Of a stretch of 64,000 nt of DNA, positions 1-14,644 are shown piece after piece. The stretch comes from Purshia tridentata. Its lineage: Eukaryota; Streptophyta; Magnoliopsida; Rosales; Rosaceae. Location: NCBI GenBank assembly GCA_003254885.1, contig QANT01002834.1, positions 1-64,000 of the forward strand, read 5' to 3'. Numbering within the stretch: the stretch's first letter is position 1; each line of letters opens with the position of its first letter. A program made the translations under genes and the position numbers. A model generated the notes under the pieces. The model was not told the origin of the DNA and did no database searches. It was given only the letters and a program-made list of their open reading frames with translations.

Positions 1-164
1 GTGGGGTGGGGGTGGTGGTGGTGGTGGTGGTGTGTTAGGTATAAAGTACTTGTTAGTCAGCATCCTAACAGCTTAAGTTTTTGGGAATAGTGGTATGCCA
101 ACAACTTTTTCAGTTTCAGAAGTGTATGCTTCTAATTCTTTTAGTTATTATTTTCTTCTAATAG
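1..164 (+). other. Intron of the first PDR gene with GGT repeats
   Basis: The window opens in intron sequence. Bases 1-32 are a GGT-type trinucleotide repeat. The intron ends at the AG at 163-164 before the exon that starts V-S-G-E-I. Confidence 0.8.
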
Positions 165-3100
165 GTTTCCGGGGAAATATGTTACAACGGTTATAGACTG
201 GAAGAATTTGTTCCTCAGAAAACCTCAGCTTATGTAAGCCAATATGATGTGCATATTCCAGAGATCACTGTGAGGGAAACACTTGATTTCTCTGCAGGTT
301 GTCAAGGTGTAGGAAGCCGAGCTGGTAAGCATTCTTGCTTGTAATAGAATAGTGAGTTTGAAAATAATAATTATTATTAAGTTAGTTATCACTCATCACG
401 TTGGTATAATAATTATTTATTTTATGCATAAAGAGATTATGATGGAAGTCAGTAGAAAGGAAAAGCAGGTGGGAATAGTCCCAGATCCTAATGTGGATGC
501 TTACATGAAGGTACCGTAGATGCCTTGATGCAGTGTTATGCTGCATTCCATTGGTCTAACTGTGAATCAAAATTCTCTGTTGCAGGCCATAGCTGTTAAG
601 GGACTGAAAAGTACACTTCAAACTGACTATATTCTAAAGGTCTTCTAATTCCTTACAAAATGTGTTTTCAACCAGTTTTCTGTAAAACATTATTGTATAT
701 TGCTGTCTTGTTCACTATCTATTTCCTTACAGATACTTGGTCTTGATATATGTGCTGACACGATGGTAGGAGATCATATAAGAAGAGGAATATCTGGAGG
801 TGAAAAGAAAAGGTTGACTACAGGTAGTGTTGGAATAATAGTAAAAAAGTTTTGTTGCATGCATATTAGTTCCCCGAGTCAAGTCAAATATGGTTCTCAG
901 TATATTTTGCATTGTGCAGGGGAGATGATTGTTGGACCAGCAAAATCTTTGTTCATGGATGAAATATCTAATGGCTTAGATAGTTCTACCACTTTCCAGA
1001 TTGTATCTTGTCTTCGGCATTTTGTGCATATCACAGATGCTACCGCATTGATTTCTCTGCTTCAGCCTGCACCAGAGACATTTGATCTCTTTGATGATGT
1101 TGTATTAATGGCAGAAGGAAAGATTGTGTATCATGGACCAAAAACTTCTATTCTCAAATTCTTTGAGGAGTGTGGGTTTAAGTGCCCAGAAAGAAAAGGT
1201 GTTGCTGACTTCCTTCAGGAGGTACGTTTTTATACTTATGTCTCAATTGCTATCCTCCTATCTTTATTGTTGAATGTTTTCTTGTCTTGTTTTACTTCAG
1301 GTTATCTCTAGAAAAGATCAAGCGCAGTATTGGGACTGCACAGAACAACCTTACAGTTACGTTTCGGTTGATCATTTCATTGAGAAATTCAAGGTTTGCC
1401 ATCTTGGCCGGCAGCTAGGTGAGGAGCTCTCAATGCCATTTGATAAGTCTCAAAGCCACAAGGATGCTCTATCCTTTACAACATACTCATTACCTAAATG
1501 GGAACTGTTTAAAGCTTGCACAAGGAGGGAATTTCTTCTAATGAAAAGGAATTCTTTTATTTATGTTTTCAAATCAACTCAGGTATCTTCCTTCTTTTCT
1601 ATTCTTTTCTTGTCCTATTTTAAGTGGTTCAGCTTGTATATTTTTTTTACCCAGTCCACTCTATTCAGAGGCATTTTCGTATTCTTTCTTCCTGCAGCTA
1701 GTCATTATTGCTTCAATAACGATGACTGTTTTCCTTCGAACTCAAATGGCTATTGACATGATCCACGCAAATTATTATATGGGCTCTTTATTCTATGCGC
1801 TCCTCATACTTCTTGTTGATGGATTCCCAGAATTGGCAATGACTGTCTCAAGGATTGTGGTTTTCTACAAACAGAAAGAGTTGTGTTTTTACCCAGCTTG
1901 GGCTTATGCAATCCCAGCTGCCATCCTAAAGGTTCCACTTTCGTTCTTGGAGGCTTTAGTTTGGACTGCTCTTACATACTATGTTATTGGATACAGCCCT
2001 GAGGTTGGAAGGTGAGTCACAGATGGAAAATTCAATTATTAATAAGACGTTTCAGTGATAAACTATTACATCTGTGAAAAGCAAAGAGAGTGTAGCCACT
2101 GTAAATAAGCTTTTCTATGCTAGGTGGCTGTGACCATCTGAACTACTAGATTTATTTTAAGTTAAAATGGTAAAAGAGTTACACAACTAAGATTTAATTG
2201 TATGAGATCTTGTATAAATGATGCTTCAATGGTGGCTGTAGCTTTTCCTGAACTTACAAGGAATAAATATATACACCCTTCTGGCTGAATTCACATAGGA
2301 TCTTGTTAATGTGTGCTCCTTTTTCTTCTTTCGAAATACTCTTGTTAGATATTCTTCTTTATCATTTTAGTTCTTACATATTTCTTATATGTTTTCCAGG
2401 TTCTTCCGCCAGTTCCTTCTACTATTTGTTGTGCACCTAACGTCAATATCCATGTTTCGGTTTATTGCTTCAGTTTTCCAAACTGTAGGTGCTTCTATGA
2501 CAGCTGGTAGTTCATCAATATTGTTTGTTTTATTATTTGGTGGCTTTGTTATACCAAAATGTAAGATTTCCATTAGCTTTTCCCATATTCATTTCAGTGA
2601 ATTTTGCTCCATTAGTCATGTTTCGAAGATGTTTTGCTGCAGCTTATATGCCAGCTTGGTTGAAGTGGGGCTTTTGGGTTTCTCCTTTGACATATGGGGA
2701 AATAGGCATAACAGTAAATGAATTTCAGGCACCCCGGTGGAATAAGGTGAAACCATTATTCTCAGTTTCTGTACTATTACTCAACACACTGCTATTGCTT
2801 CATTGCTCCTCCTCGCAAAAATACAAGGCACAAATTTAGGATTCTAATTTAGTTTACAAGGCTATATGTATGTGTTCGTGTGTGGATGGCTTCCTTTCCA
2901 TAGATTTAAGAGCCTTCTTTCCTTCTTTTTTATTCTTTGTGAGATTAAACAGAGGGTAATCCTCCTGAAGAAGTTCTTCGTTGATCAACAAGTGACTTTG
3001 CTCTTTATTTATATTCGCAGGTGTCTGGAAACACAACTCTTGGGCAACAAACACTGGAAAGCCGTGGATTAAATTTTGATGGCTATTATTACTGGATATC

Positions 3101-6100
3101 AGTTGGTGCTTTATTGGGATTCACATTACTGTTTAATATCGGTTTCACCTTGGCTTTGACTTTCTTAAAGTGTAAGCTTGTGCTCCATTCATTACCTTGC
3201 CACTTTAAGCAACAACATATTTTTTGTTTTTGTTAACCCAGCCATTTTGCTTTATCTTCAGCTCCAGGAAGGTCCCTGTCTCTTATTTCTTTTGAGAAGT
3301 ACCATCAACTACAAGGAAAAGGAGACAGCAAAAGTGATTTGGACACACAGAGGAAATCTATTGGTGAACCTAAAACTCCTGTAGAACCCAAGAGTGAGGA
3401 TGATTTTTGTTTTTTATTTAATTCTGTGGAAAATTGGGTTGTTATTTTATGTTTAGATATAACCAGCTCTTGTATCACTTTTTTTTCCAGGAGGGATGGT
3501 TTTACCATTTGAGCCCCTAACTATAGCATTTCAGGATGTACAATACTATGTTGACACCCCTTTGGTAATCATTTAGAACCTTGTTTCTCTCTCTCTCACT
3601 TTAGGTTCTGAGTGGTTCTTAAATACAAGAAGTGAATTGTGTCAGCTGACATGGTGAGTTGTGCTATCATTATGTTGCAGGAAATGAGAAACCGAGGCTC
3701 TATGCAGAAAAAGCTCCAGCTTCTTTCGGATATTACAGGTGCATTCAGGCCAGGTGTTCTAACAGCATTAATGGGTGTCAGTGGAGCTGGGAAAACAACT
3801 CTCATGGATGTTCTTTGTGGAAGGAAAACTGGTGGTACCATTGAAGGGGAAATAAGAATTGGTGGGTACCCAAAGGTTCAAGATACATTTGCTAGGATAT
3901 CAGGTTACTGTGAGCAAACTGACATACATTCTCCACAAATAACTGTGGAAGAATCAGTTGTATATTCTGCTTGGCTGCGCCTCCCATCTCAGATTGATTC
4001 AAATACTAAAGCTGTACGATATCTTTCAAGTACATGAGAATTTCAGTGGTCCTGGACTTGAACATTCAATTAAACTGAATCATAATTTTTTTTTTTTGTT
4101 CCGTAGGAATTTGTAAATGAAGTCCTTGAAACTATTGAACTCGACGAGATTAAAGATTGCTTAGTAGGCATGGCAGGAGTCAGTGGCCTATCAACTGAGC
4201 AACGTAAACGGCTGACCATAGCTGTGGAACTTGTTGCCAATCCATCTATCATGTTCATGGATGAACCAACTTCAGGTTTAGATGCACGGTCAGCTGCTAT
4301 CGTTATGAGAGCAGTGAAAAATGTTGTTGCAACAGGAAGAACGGTTGTTTGCACCATCCACCAACCAAGCATTGACATTTTTGAGGCATTTGATGAGGTA
4401 AAGTGGTTTTCAAAAATTTAGATGAGATGATCTCACAAGTGTGAGTGTGAACTTGACTTCACACATTTTCTCATTTGAGCTTAGAAGTATTGCGCTTGAT
4501 CAGCTTACCACACTTGGAAATTTTAGATAGTATAGTTCTATTTCTTTCTCATGTGAAATAGATATATCTTATCTTTGTTATAGGGTAAATCCCATCAATA
4601 TTTTCTTCATTCAAGCACGTATATGTAGTATAAATAACAACCATTCATATCTTACCATCACTGCAGTTGATTCTCATGAAAATTGGAGGACGCATAATCT
4701 ATTCTGGCCCGCTAGGGCAGCATTCAAGCAGGGTTATTGAGTACTTTGAGGTACTTTCTTGAACAACTGTTCTGCTACATATCAATCCTTTTAGCTGTCA
4801 TGGTTGTTTTTCTAATGTAGAACTTGGTTCTGACAAACATACAATCATCTAGTCCTGATCCACTTTCCTCCTTTTTACTAGAGTATCCCAGGGGTGCCCT
4901 CAATCAAAGACAATTATAATCCGGCAACATGGATGCTAGAAGTTACTTCCAAGCATGCAGAAGCTGAAGTCGGTGTAGATTTTGCACAGATTTATAGGGA
5001 ATCCAGCTTGTTTGAGTAAGTACTAGTAGGATTCCACTCATAACCTGCTGAATAAAAGAGATTAGGATCCCCCCTCCCTTCCTTTTTCTTTACGAAGTTA
5101 ATGGAATGCAACTGGGTATTTTTTTTTCTTCATTACATCCCCATGACTCTTGCTCTTCTGACTGTAGGAATAACAAGGAGTTAGTCAAGCAATTGAGTTC
5201 ACCATCTCCTGGTTCAAAGGATTTGCAGTTTGCTACCCGTTATTCACAGAATGGTTGGGGGCAGTTCAAAGCATGCTTCTGGAAACAGCACTTGTCTTAT
5301 TGGAGAAGTCCCTCATATAATCTGACACGGGTCCTTTTTATGGCTTGCTCAGCTCTGCTGTTTGGAATACTGTTCTGGAATCAAGGAAAGAAAATGTCAG
5401 TCATCAAAATTTTGTTTATGTTCGTATGAACCAGTAAAATGACTTTTTCTTTTGAAATGAAACAAGCTTCATTTATCTGGTCTAGTAACTTAAATGGCTT
5501 CGTTTAAACATAAACTATTCTCACAAATTATATTAACTTTGTGACTTACTTTTGAAGACGCACTCAGTTTTACTCATATGATGAGGAAGGGTATGATTTA
5601 AAACTTACAATGCCTTTGTTATATGAACCAAATCTCTGCATGTCTATGATAGCTGGAGCTGGTAAACTTTTATTCACTGACATATGTTTCTTGTTTTGGC
5701 AGAAATAACCAGCAAGAACTCTTCAATGTATTTGGTTCGATGTTTGCTGCAATAATATTCTTTGGCATAAGCAATTGTTCTACAGTTCTATCATTCGTTG
5801 CAACAGAGCGAACTGTTCTGTATCGAGAAAGATATGCAGGAATGTTTTCTTCATGGGCCTATTCATTTGCGCAGGTTTGTATATTTCTAACTAAATTTTT
5901 GATAAGTTTGTCAAGAAACTGTGGTCATGACTCATGATGAGGTCAGAAATTGCCAACTAGTAGAGTTTAATTTTGTAGGTACTGGTTGAGGTACCCTACT
6001 CATTCACTCAAGCAGTTCTTTATGTGGTCATCACATACCCGATGATTGGTTACCACTGGTCTGCGTACAAGATATTTTGGTCATTCTATGGCATGTTCTG

Positions 6101-6670
6101 CACACTACTAAGCTTCAATTACCTAGGAATGCTACTGGTGTCTTTGACACCAAATGTTCAGGTGGCTTCAATCGTGGCATCATCTGCCTACACAATGCTT
6201 AATTTGTTTTCTGGGTTCATTGTTCCGAGACCAGTAAGTTTATGGATTATCAAGTTATTATACCATTTTTCTTTATATATGTGCTCAAGTAAAACCTTTT
6301 TGCTTCTACATGGAGAAAAGCGTTCCTTTTAGGCATGCCTCAGATATATTTAAACAAAGGAAAAAAAACTAACTTAAAAATCGTATTCTTTTGCTTGATG
6401 CAGCATATCCCAAAGTGGTGGCTCTGGTTGTATTATATAAGTCCTACATCGTGGGCTCTAAATGGAATGCTTACTTCACAGTATGGAGATATACAAACAG
6501 AAATCCTGGTGTTTGGAGAGACTAAAACTGTTGCTGCCTTCTTAGAAGATTACTTTGGGTTTCACTACAACCTTTTAGGCGTTGATGCTGCTGTTCTTAT
6601 TCTCCTCCCCATTGTGTTTGCTTCTCTTTTTGCATACTTTATTGGTAGATTAAACTTCCAGAGAAGGTAA
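165..6670 (+). CDS. Full-size ABCG (PDR-type) ABC transporter, 5' part missing at window edge
   Basis: Pleiotropic-drug-resistance transporter of the plasma-membrane type, with two NBD-TMD halves exporting hydrophobic compounds or hormones; the substrate cannot be told. About 20 exons lie in the window (first 165-324, last about 6404-6670), all joined by GT/AG borders in one open frame. The first Walker A exon must lie upstream of base 1. Visible motifs: NBD1 signature [12 protein letters not shown] (about 785-825) and Walker B-like LFMDEIS (about 950); first membrane domain about 1550-3170; second Walker [10 protein letters not shown] (about 3775); second signature [17 protein letters not shown] (about 4185-4230); Walker [12 protein letters not shown]; second membrane domain 5280-6640; C-terminus NFQRR then TAA, typical of PDR proteins. 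It faces a paralogue tail to tail, 411 bp apart. No break seen. Family assignment is secure; the exact ABCG number is not. Confidence 0.95.
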
Positions 6671-7081
6671 ACGTGTAATATATATTTGGGATTTACAGAT
6701 TGATGAGATTTAACTCCAATCTTATTTCATTTGAATGACCACTGCAAAATGTATACTAATTCTTTATGTGATACATCATACTTTGAATTCCACTATGCTG
6801 AATGGATCACCAATCTCTTATAAGTTTTAAGGAGAGAACTCATCTAATAGAATGAAGGTCAAAAGTTCAAAACCAAACTCAAAATGATGAAATGCATAGG
6901 TTTCTGAAATGTACAAGTCGTTTCAAGTGTCAACAGAAAAAGATAGGACAAGTATAGACAAGTACAGGCAGGCTAAGATTAGATTACAAGGATAGAAAAG
7001 TATAAAGAGATCAAGGAGAGGATCTGTTCCATCTTTTATTACTGCATATGACAACTGAAGGAACAGCTTCACTCACTTGTT
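6671..7081. other. Convergent intergenic spacer between the two PDR genes
   Basis: 411 bp between two stop codons on opposite strands. It must hold both 3' UTRs and polyadenylation regions. No ORF or repeat of note. Confidence 0.8.
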
Positions 7082-10000
7082 CTACCTTCTTTGGAAATTT
7101 AATTTTCCTATAAAATAGGCAAACAAAGATGCGAAAGCAATTGGGAAAGCAATGAGAACAATAGCCACAAGGACTAAACGATCATGATGAAAACCATAAT
7201 AATCTTGTAGGAAGGAACCAACTGTTTTACGCTCCCCGAAAATCAATATCTCTTTGCTCATGTCTCCATACTGTGAAGTCAGGAGGCCGTTTAAGGACCA
7301 TGATGTAGGAGAGATCCAATAGCACCAAATCCACCACTTGGGAATTTTCTGCATATAACATACATAACATGATTAACTAGGCTCACAGTACATATTACAC
7401 TAATATGATTACAATATGGTCTAGTTAAATGCTAATACAATTGATTCAACCCTCAAAATAAGAAAGAGATGGAATCGTTTACCGGTTCTGGCATGAGGAA
7501 GCCTGAGAAAAGATTCAATAGGGTGTAGATTGCGGTTGCCAATATGGAAGCTACGTCAAGGTTTGTGCTCAAAGAAACTATCAGCATCCCAATATACACG
7601 AAGTATAGAAATGTACAGAAAGTTGCATAGAAGTACCAAAAAACCTTGGAAGCTGACCAATAGTACCCTACTGCAGGATATGTAATGATCACATAAACAA
7701 TTGCTTGCAACATTGTATAAGGTATTTCCATGGCTACCTACAAAATTCAAGATATATAGTTGAGTTTATCTCACCATTACGCATAAAACTAAAAGATCAA
7801 GATATTAACTTTTTGCATGACCAGAATACAACTTAGGATGTTTAGGAGTAATAAATAGTAATAATGGACCTGTGCAAACGAATAAGCCTTTGACGAATAC
7901 ATCCCAGCAAATCTTTCCCGGTACAAAACCATGCGTTCAGTTGCCACATAAGGCAGGACTGTTGAACAATTGTTTATGCCCAAGAATATCACAGCTATAT
8001 ACATAGACCCAAGTATGTTCAACAAATCCTGCTCATTATTTCTTCAGGAAAAAAAAAGAAAACAGAGGATTTAGAAGTTAGCAGAGTTCTTGTGCTTTGA
8101 TTTATATTTGGATTTTCTTTCTTTCTTTCTTTCTTTTTTTTTTTCGCTGAAGTATATGACTTGTATTTCTAGGTATTTACCTGTTACAAATATGAAGGGA
8201 AAAAAAGATCGAGACTTACATTTCCTTCCCCTTCTGCCAAAAGACTGCCCCAAACAACACTGATGCAAAACTCATAAACATGAAACGTGCTAGATTGTAT
8301 TCAGGACTTCTCCAATAGGACAAGTGTTGTTTCCACAGGCATGCCTTAAACTGCACCCAGCTATTTTGAGGAAATTGAGTGGGAAAATGCAAGTCTCTTG
8401 ACCCTGGCTTTGGTTCACTTAACTGTCTTACCAACTCAAGTGTGTCTCTGAAAACAATAAAAAGTGAAATGTTGAGATTAATTTAACACCTAAAATAAAA
8501 ACACGTTGTGAATTGTGATAAGTATGCATATCAAATAAATGTGAATTATATATGTACCAACCTATACAGGGTAGACTCTTTGTAAATGTTGGCAAAATCT
8601 AAACCGAGCTCTGCTTCTACCGAAGCAGAAGTAACTTCTAACATCCATGTTGCTGGATTATAATTATCTTTGATCTTTGGTACCCCAGGAATACGCTGTT
8701 GGATGGTGACATATTGGAGTCAGTAATATATATACAGAAACTCTGCATGCATATGTTCATTTAATAATAGGTAAGAAGTAAAGAAATAAAATAATTTTAA
8801 ATGAATATAGTACTGCTGGAATTATGAACATACCTCAAAGTATTCAATGAGTTTACTCGAGTGATGGCCTAGAAGTCCAGAATAGATGATCTGTCCTCCC
8901 GTTTTCATCAAAATTAACTGCAAGAAATCAATGTGTTCCTTAGTGATTAGCTTTCATAATTTCTTTTAACTTTTCAGACTGAAGGCACTCCTTGTACTAC
9001 CTCATCAAAAGCTTCAAAGATATCAATGCTTGGTTGATGGATTGTGCAAACAGTTGTCCTTCCTGTCGCAACGACGTTCTTCACTGCACGCATGACAATT
9101 GCAGCTGCTCTGGCGTCTAAACCTGATGTAGGTTCATCCATAAAAATTATTGATGGATTCGAAACAAGCTCCACTGCAATTGTTAGCCTTTTACGCTGTT
9201 CAGTAGATAGGCCACTTTGGTCAGGATGGCCAACTAAAGAGTCTCTTATACCCTCCAGTTCAACTGTTTCAATGACTTCTTCCACAAATCTCTGCATGAT
9301 AGTATGCTATGAGTGCATGTAGTAAATTTTACATTTTATATGACTAATTCATACTCAAATCCCCTTCCTTTATACATTGTAGGAAATATTTGAGGAAAGT
9401 ATTGTTGATAAGTTGAGAGAATGTCTTACAGCTTTTGTATCTGGATCAGTTTCAGGTGGCAACCGCAACCAAGCTGAGTACATAACTGATTCTCCTACTG
9501 TGATATTTGGAGAGTGTATATCAGTCTGCTCACAGTAACCTGATATCCTTGCAAATGTCTTCTGGACCTTAGGAAACCCTCCTATTCGTATATCTCCTTC
9601 AATAGTACCTCCTGTTTTCCTTCCAGAAAGAACATCCATGAGAGTTGTTTTCCCAGCCCCGCTGACACCCATCAATGCTGTAAGAATTCCTGGTCTGAAT
9701 GCTCCTGTTATATCTTTAAGCAGCTGAAGCTTTTTCTGCTTGAAACCATGCTGTCTCATTTCCTTTGTTGAAGTAATGAAGTTAGCACACAATGAATTAA
9801 TTTTTCTTCAAGGTACCAACCAATGATAATTATATGTGAAATTTAAGTATGCTTTGATTACCGGAGGAGTATCAACATAATACTGCACATCCTTAAATGA
9901 GATTGTCAGTGACTCAAATGGCAGGACCATCCTCCCTGTATAACCAACCACGCATACTCTTGAATAATTCAGTTATAAAAGGCCCTTGTTCATGTTTTTG

Positions 10001-13000
10001 AATGTTAGATATGAAATTGAGAATTAAGTAATTTAGTTACCAACAATTTAATCTCACCTAATTTTCTTCTTTCTCCCATGGTTTGTGAAAGATCAGCTGG
10101 AGTTGCTTCATTTCCTGACTCTGAACCAGGGTTGCAAGTATCTTTTCCTTGTAGTTGAGATAACATTTTCTTGGAAATAATAGCCCGAGACATCTTTGGA
10201 GCTGTATTTAGGAAGAGATTAGAGATAAACTGACCAAGTGTATTGTAATACTTAATATTATTATCTGTCAATTCGAATGAACTTACAATTAAAGTAAGTT
10301 AAGGCTAAGACAAATCCAAGATCGAAAATTACTGTGAACCCAAATAATGCCCCTACTGATATCCAATAGAAATAGCTATCCAAGTTCAAACCATGATTGC
10401 TTAGAACTTCTTTCCCTAAGGTTGTGTTTCCATTTGAAACCTGAAAGAGTGAATTGAAGCTGTTAACATATTGATGTGAATTAGCGATAGAATAAAAAAT
10501 TAAATCATCTTGAGTTCTACCTTTTGCCATCGAGGAGCAAGGAATTCATTCAGACTTGTTCCTATTTCCCCATAAGTCATAAGAGAACACCAGAATCCCC
10601 ACTTCAACCAGGGAGGTAAAGAGGCTGCAAAAACACCCTTAGTAGTCTTGCTGTTATCACATATAATTAAAGGTAGAAACTAGAAATGGACTTACACAGT
10701 GGCAGAAGGAAGCCTCCAAACAAAAACATTAGTACTAAGATTAAAAGACCACCGGTTGATGCAGCAACCATAGTTCGGAAAATTACAGCAATAAATCGAC
10801 ACATGGATGTTGATGCTAGATGCAGAGCAAATAGGACAAGGAACTGACAGAAGAACCTAAAAACCATATGCAACAAAGAGGCATCCATTATTATTTATTG
10901 ATCTACCATTTCTTGTTCTGTTGTAAGTATAAACTATTCTTACCTTTCTATTCCAGGGCTATACCCAATACCATAGTAAGTTATGGCTGTCCATAGCACC
11001 GAATCAACTAGTGAAAATGGAATCTTCATGATAGAGGCAGGAATAGAATACGCCCATGCTGGGTACAAATAGAATGCTCTTTGCTTGTAAACCACCGGTA
11101 GTCTAGTAATAGTCAGGGACAGCTCTGCTACTCCATTGGTCATAAGTCTAATAAGTGTATAAAACAATGATCCCATTAAGTAATTTGCACTTGTCAAATC
11201 CAGAGTCATCTGAGTGCGTATAAATACTGTCATTGTTATAATTGCAGTGATGACAAGCTGTGGAATAAAGAGAATGAAACCCATGTAAGTGATCTAGATT
11301 TCAACTTCTGAAGCACCACCCCAAATAGTGATATGATATCAGTACATTACAAACCTGTGCTGTTTTGAATACATAGACAAAGGAATTTCGTTTCATAAGA
11401 AGCAGCTCTCTGGCCATGCAAGCTTTGAACAATTCCCATTTTCTCACTGTGTAAATGCTAAATGATAAGGCATTGTTATGGCACTGTGATTTATCATATG
11501 GTTTTGAGAGCTCATCATTTAATTTCTTTCCTAAAGAACTTGCTCTGAATAGTTGAGAGAATCGATCCACTGAAACATAATCATAGGGAATGTTGGCATG
11601 CTTCCAGTATTGTGCTTGATCCTTCTTTGAGATGACCTGTAAATGTTTGGGAATAAATATTATTGTCTTTTATTTTTTGTTTAGGTATGAAGTGTTGGCC
11701 AAAAAGAGAAAGGAGAAAAGAAAGCATGTTCTGGCACCTCCTGAAGGAAATCTGCAGCACCCTTTCTTGCTGGGCACTTGAAACCACAATCTTCAAAAAA
11801 CTGAAGTGCATGACTACGAGGACCATGGTAAACTATTTTCCCCTCTGCCATTAATATTACATCATCAAATAGATCAAAGGTCTCAGGTGCTGGTTGAAGA
11901 AGTGATACCAATGCAGTTGTATCTGTGATGTGCACCAACTGCTGAATATAGGTAACTATCTGAAACGTAGTAGAGCTGTCTAATCCAGTCGATATTTCAT
12001 CCATAAAAAGAGCTTTTGTGGGACCCACAATCATCTCTCCTGAAAATTAAAGAGCAGAGGAATGCTTGAAATACTTCCAAATGGGAAGTAATGACATTCA
12101 TTTTTAGCTCAGCTTCAAGATCTACTACCTGTTGTCAGCCTTTTCTTCTGGCCACCAGAAATGCCTCTATTTAGTGCATCACCAACCATTGTGTCTCTGC
12201 AGATATCCAGTCCGAGGATCTAAGAGACCAAAATATTGTAATTAATTTGCACACCTCAGTGAGTAGAAACATCTTGTTTTAGGTACTCAATGCCAACACT
12301 AGTCCAACACTGCTTAGAAAAACTTTACCTTCAAAACATAGTCAGTTTGGAGATTTCTCTTTTGTCCTCCAATTGAAATTGCCTGCAAGTATTAATATTA
12401 TGTTAAATCTTTAAACTTCTAATATGGTTTTAAATTTTATTAAAGACAATGTTTAAGTTTTTATGATTGCCTTCATGTAGGTGTCAATATCTGGATCAGG
12501 GACTATTCCTGCTTCTTTTTCTCTTCTGCAGACCTCTGTCATTATATCTGCGTAGCCAAGAAAAATTGAACTTCATATATCAATAGAAGTACACAACTAA
12601 CCCAATTAGAAATGTAAAAGAGATGAGGAATGTACCAGCTCTACTCCCTACCCCTTGGCAGCGGGCTGAAAAGTCGATTGTTTCTTTCACAGTCATCTCA
12701 GGTAAGTGAAGGTCATATTGGCTTATGTAAGCTGATGTTTTCTGAGGAACAAACTCATGTAGCTTGTAACCATTATAAGAAATCTCCCCTGAAACCTGAA
12801 GAAATGAAATGTCTAAGGATTTTATGAAAATTGTAACATAATAAACTAGATTAATTTTTTTTTCTCAATATTAACATCTGAAAGTTTTCAGGGCCTGCAT
12901 GTCTGATGTGAATGAGCATGCATTAATCTGACTTCCAATCATGTCCTCTGTTGATCAATACTATGAAAAAACATATTTTTCTACATAATTTGAACCAGAG

Positions 13001-14581
13001 TGGAGAAGTATCTTAAGAATGACAATTCTTGCCCATCATGGTATTGCTTAGTTTATGTAAATTTGTATTTTGAAATACTCACCTTGAGAGATTTGTCTAG
13101 TTTTCCTGCAAGAGCCAATAACAAGGTGGTTTTCCCACAGCCTGGGGGACCAAGAAGGAGAGTAAGCCTGCATTTAAAACCATATTTTACGAATAAAAAG
13201 TTGTGTTACTGAAACTATGGCTTGAACTGCTGATTGTATGTTGCCTGGATTTTAGTTCATCCTTACATGCAGAACTTGGTTTGGTCAATCAAAACCAACT
13301 TGTGGTTAAATTTTCTGTCTTGGCCTTCTCTACAAATATGTGTACTCAATTCTTAATTGAAGCTAGCTTAGTGCGCTATTCCAGTCTCAAGAGACTAGAA
13401 TTTAACACTGTTATATTATCTGTTAAGAAGTTGGTACTACAATTTTCTATCCTAAATGCATATAGGCAAGTACCTTGATGGTTCGATGATGCCACTGACA
13501 TCTGTTAGAATGTTTATCTTGGCTTCTAGAGACTTCCACCACATTACCTTTGTAAAAACCTGTTCAAAACTTATACCTTCATCAAATTTTTGGATAAGTT
13601 TCATGCACTCATCACTAAATACATTATACAGATGAAAGTGTTCTGTGATGACTTGTTGAACTTCTTTTACAAATATTTGTCTATGTCAGGATTCTCAAGG
13701 GCTGAGCCGAAAAAGAGCAAGATATCTAGCTATTAGACTGAGGTCAAAGCATACTTACTGATAACAAGCTTAGAAGAGAGTTCCACAGAGTTGGGAGTGG
13801 CTTTCCCTGGACTACCTCAAACTTAGCTTCCACAAACAAATTCTTGTACCTTACCTCCACAGTCGGCAATTTCACGTTCACTCTGAAGAAAAATGTTTGG
13901 TTATTAAACAAGCAATGCACATCTGACTGAACAAAATTCATAGCTATGCTAATAATTAATATTGAACATGGTGTGCTGCCTGTAACAGATAAGCTTTAAT
14001 GGACAATAAGAATTTTTTTTTTTTTATTGGACAATAAGAAATCTTAATGCTAATAATTAATATTGAACATGGTGTGCTGCCTATAACAGATAAGCTTTAA
14101 TGGACAATAAGAATTTTTTTTTTTTATTGGACAATAAGAAATCTTAAACAACTTCTTTTGTATAATTTAATGAATCCACCAGTGATTGTTAAACTGCAGC
14201 AGCTAGTATAAGTCAAAATCTTAAGCACAGGTACCTGTCTATCCTCTCTCTAAGTTTCTGAAGCAGTCTCAGATTATCATTCTCAATGTGCTTTATGATC
14301 TTTTCAATGAATAGATGCCTCTCATCTGCTCCTAACTTGGTAACATCAACCACCCTCTTCCCTGCATACTCTTTATTCCCATTGCTTCCATAATCACCAT
14401 CAACATCAAACAGTGAGGTTCTGAGCCTTCTAAGCGTAGGCAGTCTCTCAATTGCAGCCCACTGCAACTGAGCTTCCTCATCCTCCTCCATGATTGAACC
14501 TGTACCAGAACCAGTACTGAGGCTTGAAGCTTGATGTCGAAACGGAGACTGCACACTTCTTTCAACTGGTGTTAGCTCCAT
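7082..14581 (-). CDS. Full-size ABCG (PDR-type) ABC transporter, complete
   Basis: Complete paralogue of the upstream transporter on the opposite strand. Exon 1 (14235-14581) begins MELTPVERS and contains the PDR N-terminal block [19 protein letters not shown]. Exon 2 gives [15 protein letters not shown]. Walker A of NBD1 is GPPGCGKTT (about 13115-13165, minus). NBD1 Walker B is [15 protein letters not shown] (about 11990). The first membrane domain spans about 11400-10270. NBD2 has Walker [10 protein letters not shown] (about 9650), signature [17 protein letters not shown] (about 9210) and [12 protein letters not shown] (about 9130). The second membrane domain spans 8440-7090, ending NFQRR. 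Reading continues across every intron without a stop. In the last exon it is roughly 70 % identical by eye to the neighbouring gene, so the duplication is old. Tobacco/Prunus PDR3-like is a plausible name but not proven. Confidence 0.96.
13946..14146. repeat. 100-bp tandem duplication in intron 1 of the PDR gene
   Basis: Two near-identical head-to-tail copies (13946-14046 and 14047-14146), each containing the phrase GGACAATAAGAA twice around a T-run. It lies wholly in intron 1, so the protein is unaffected. Confidence 0.9.
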
Positions 14582-14633
14582 TTGAATGATATGCTGGTCT
14601 GTGGTACCTTTTCAGCTAACTAACTCTACCTGA

Positions 14634-14644
14634 CTTATATATAC
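14634..14644 (-). promoter_or_regulatory. TATA box of the minus-strand PDR gene
   Basis: Read on the minus strand this is a TATATATAAG-like element about 55 bp upstream of the ATG at 14581, leaving room for a short leader. Position and sequence fit a core promoter; the transcription start is not known. Confidence 0.6.
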
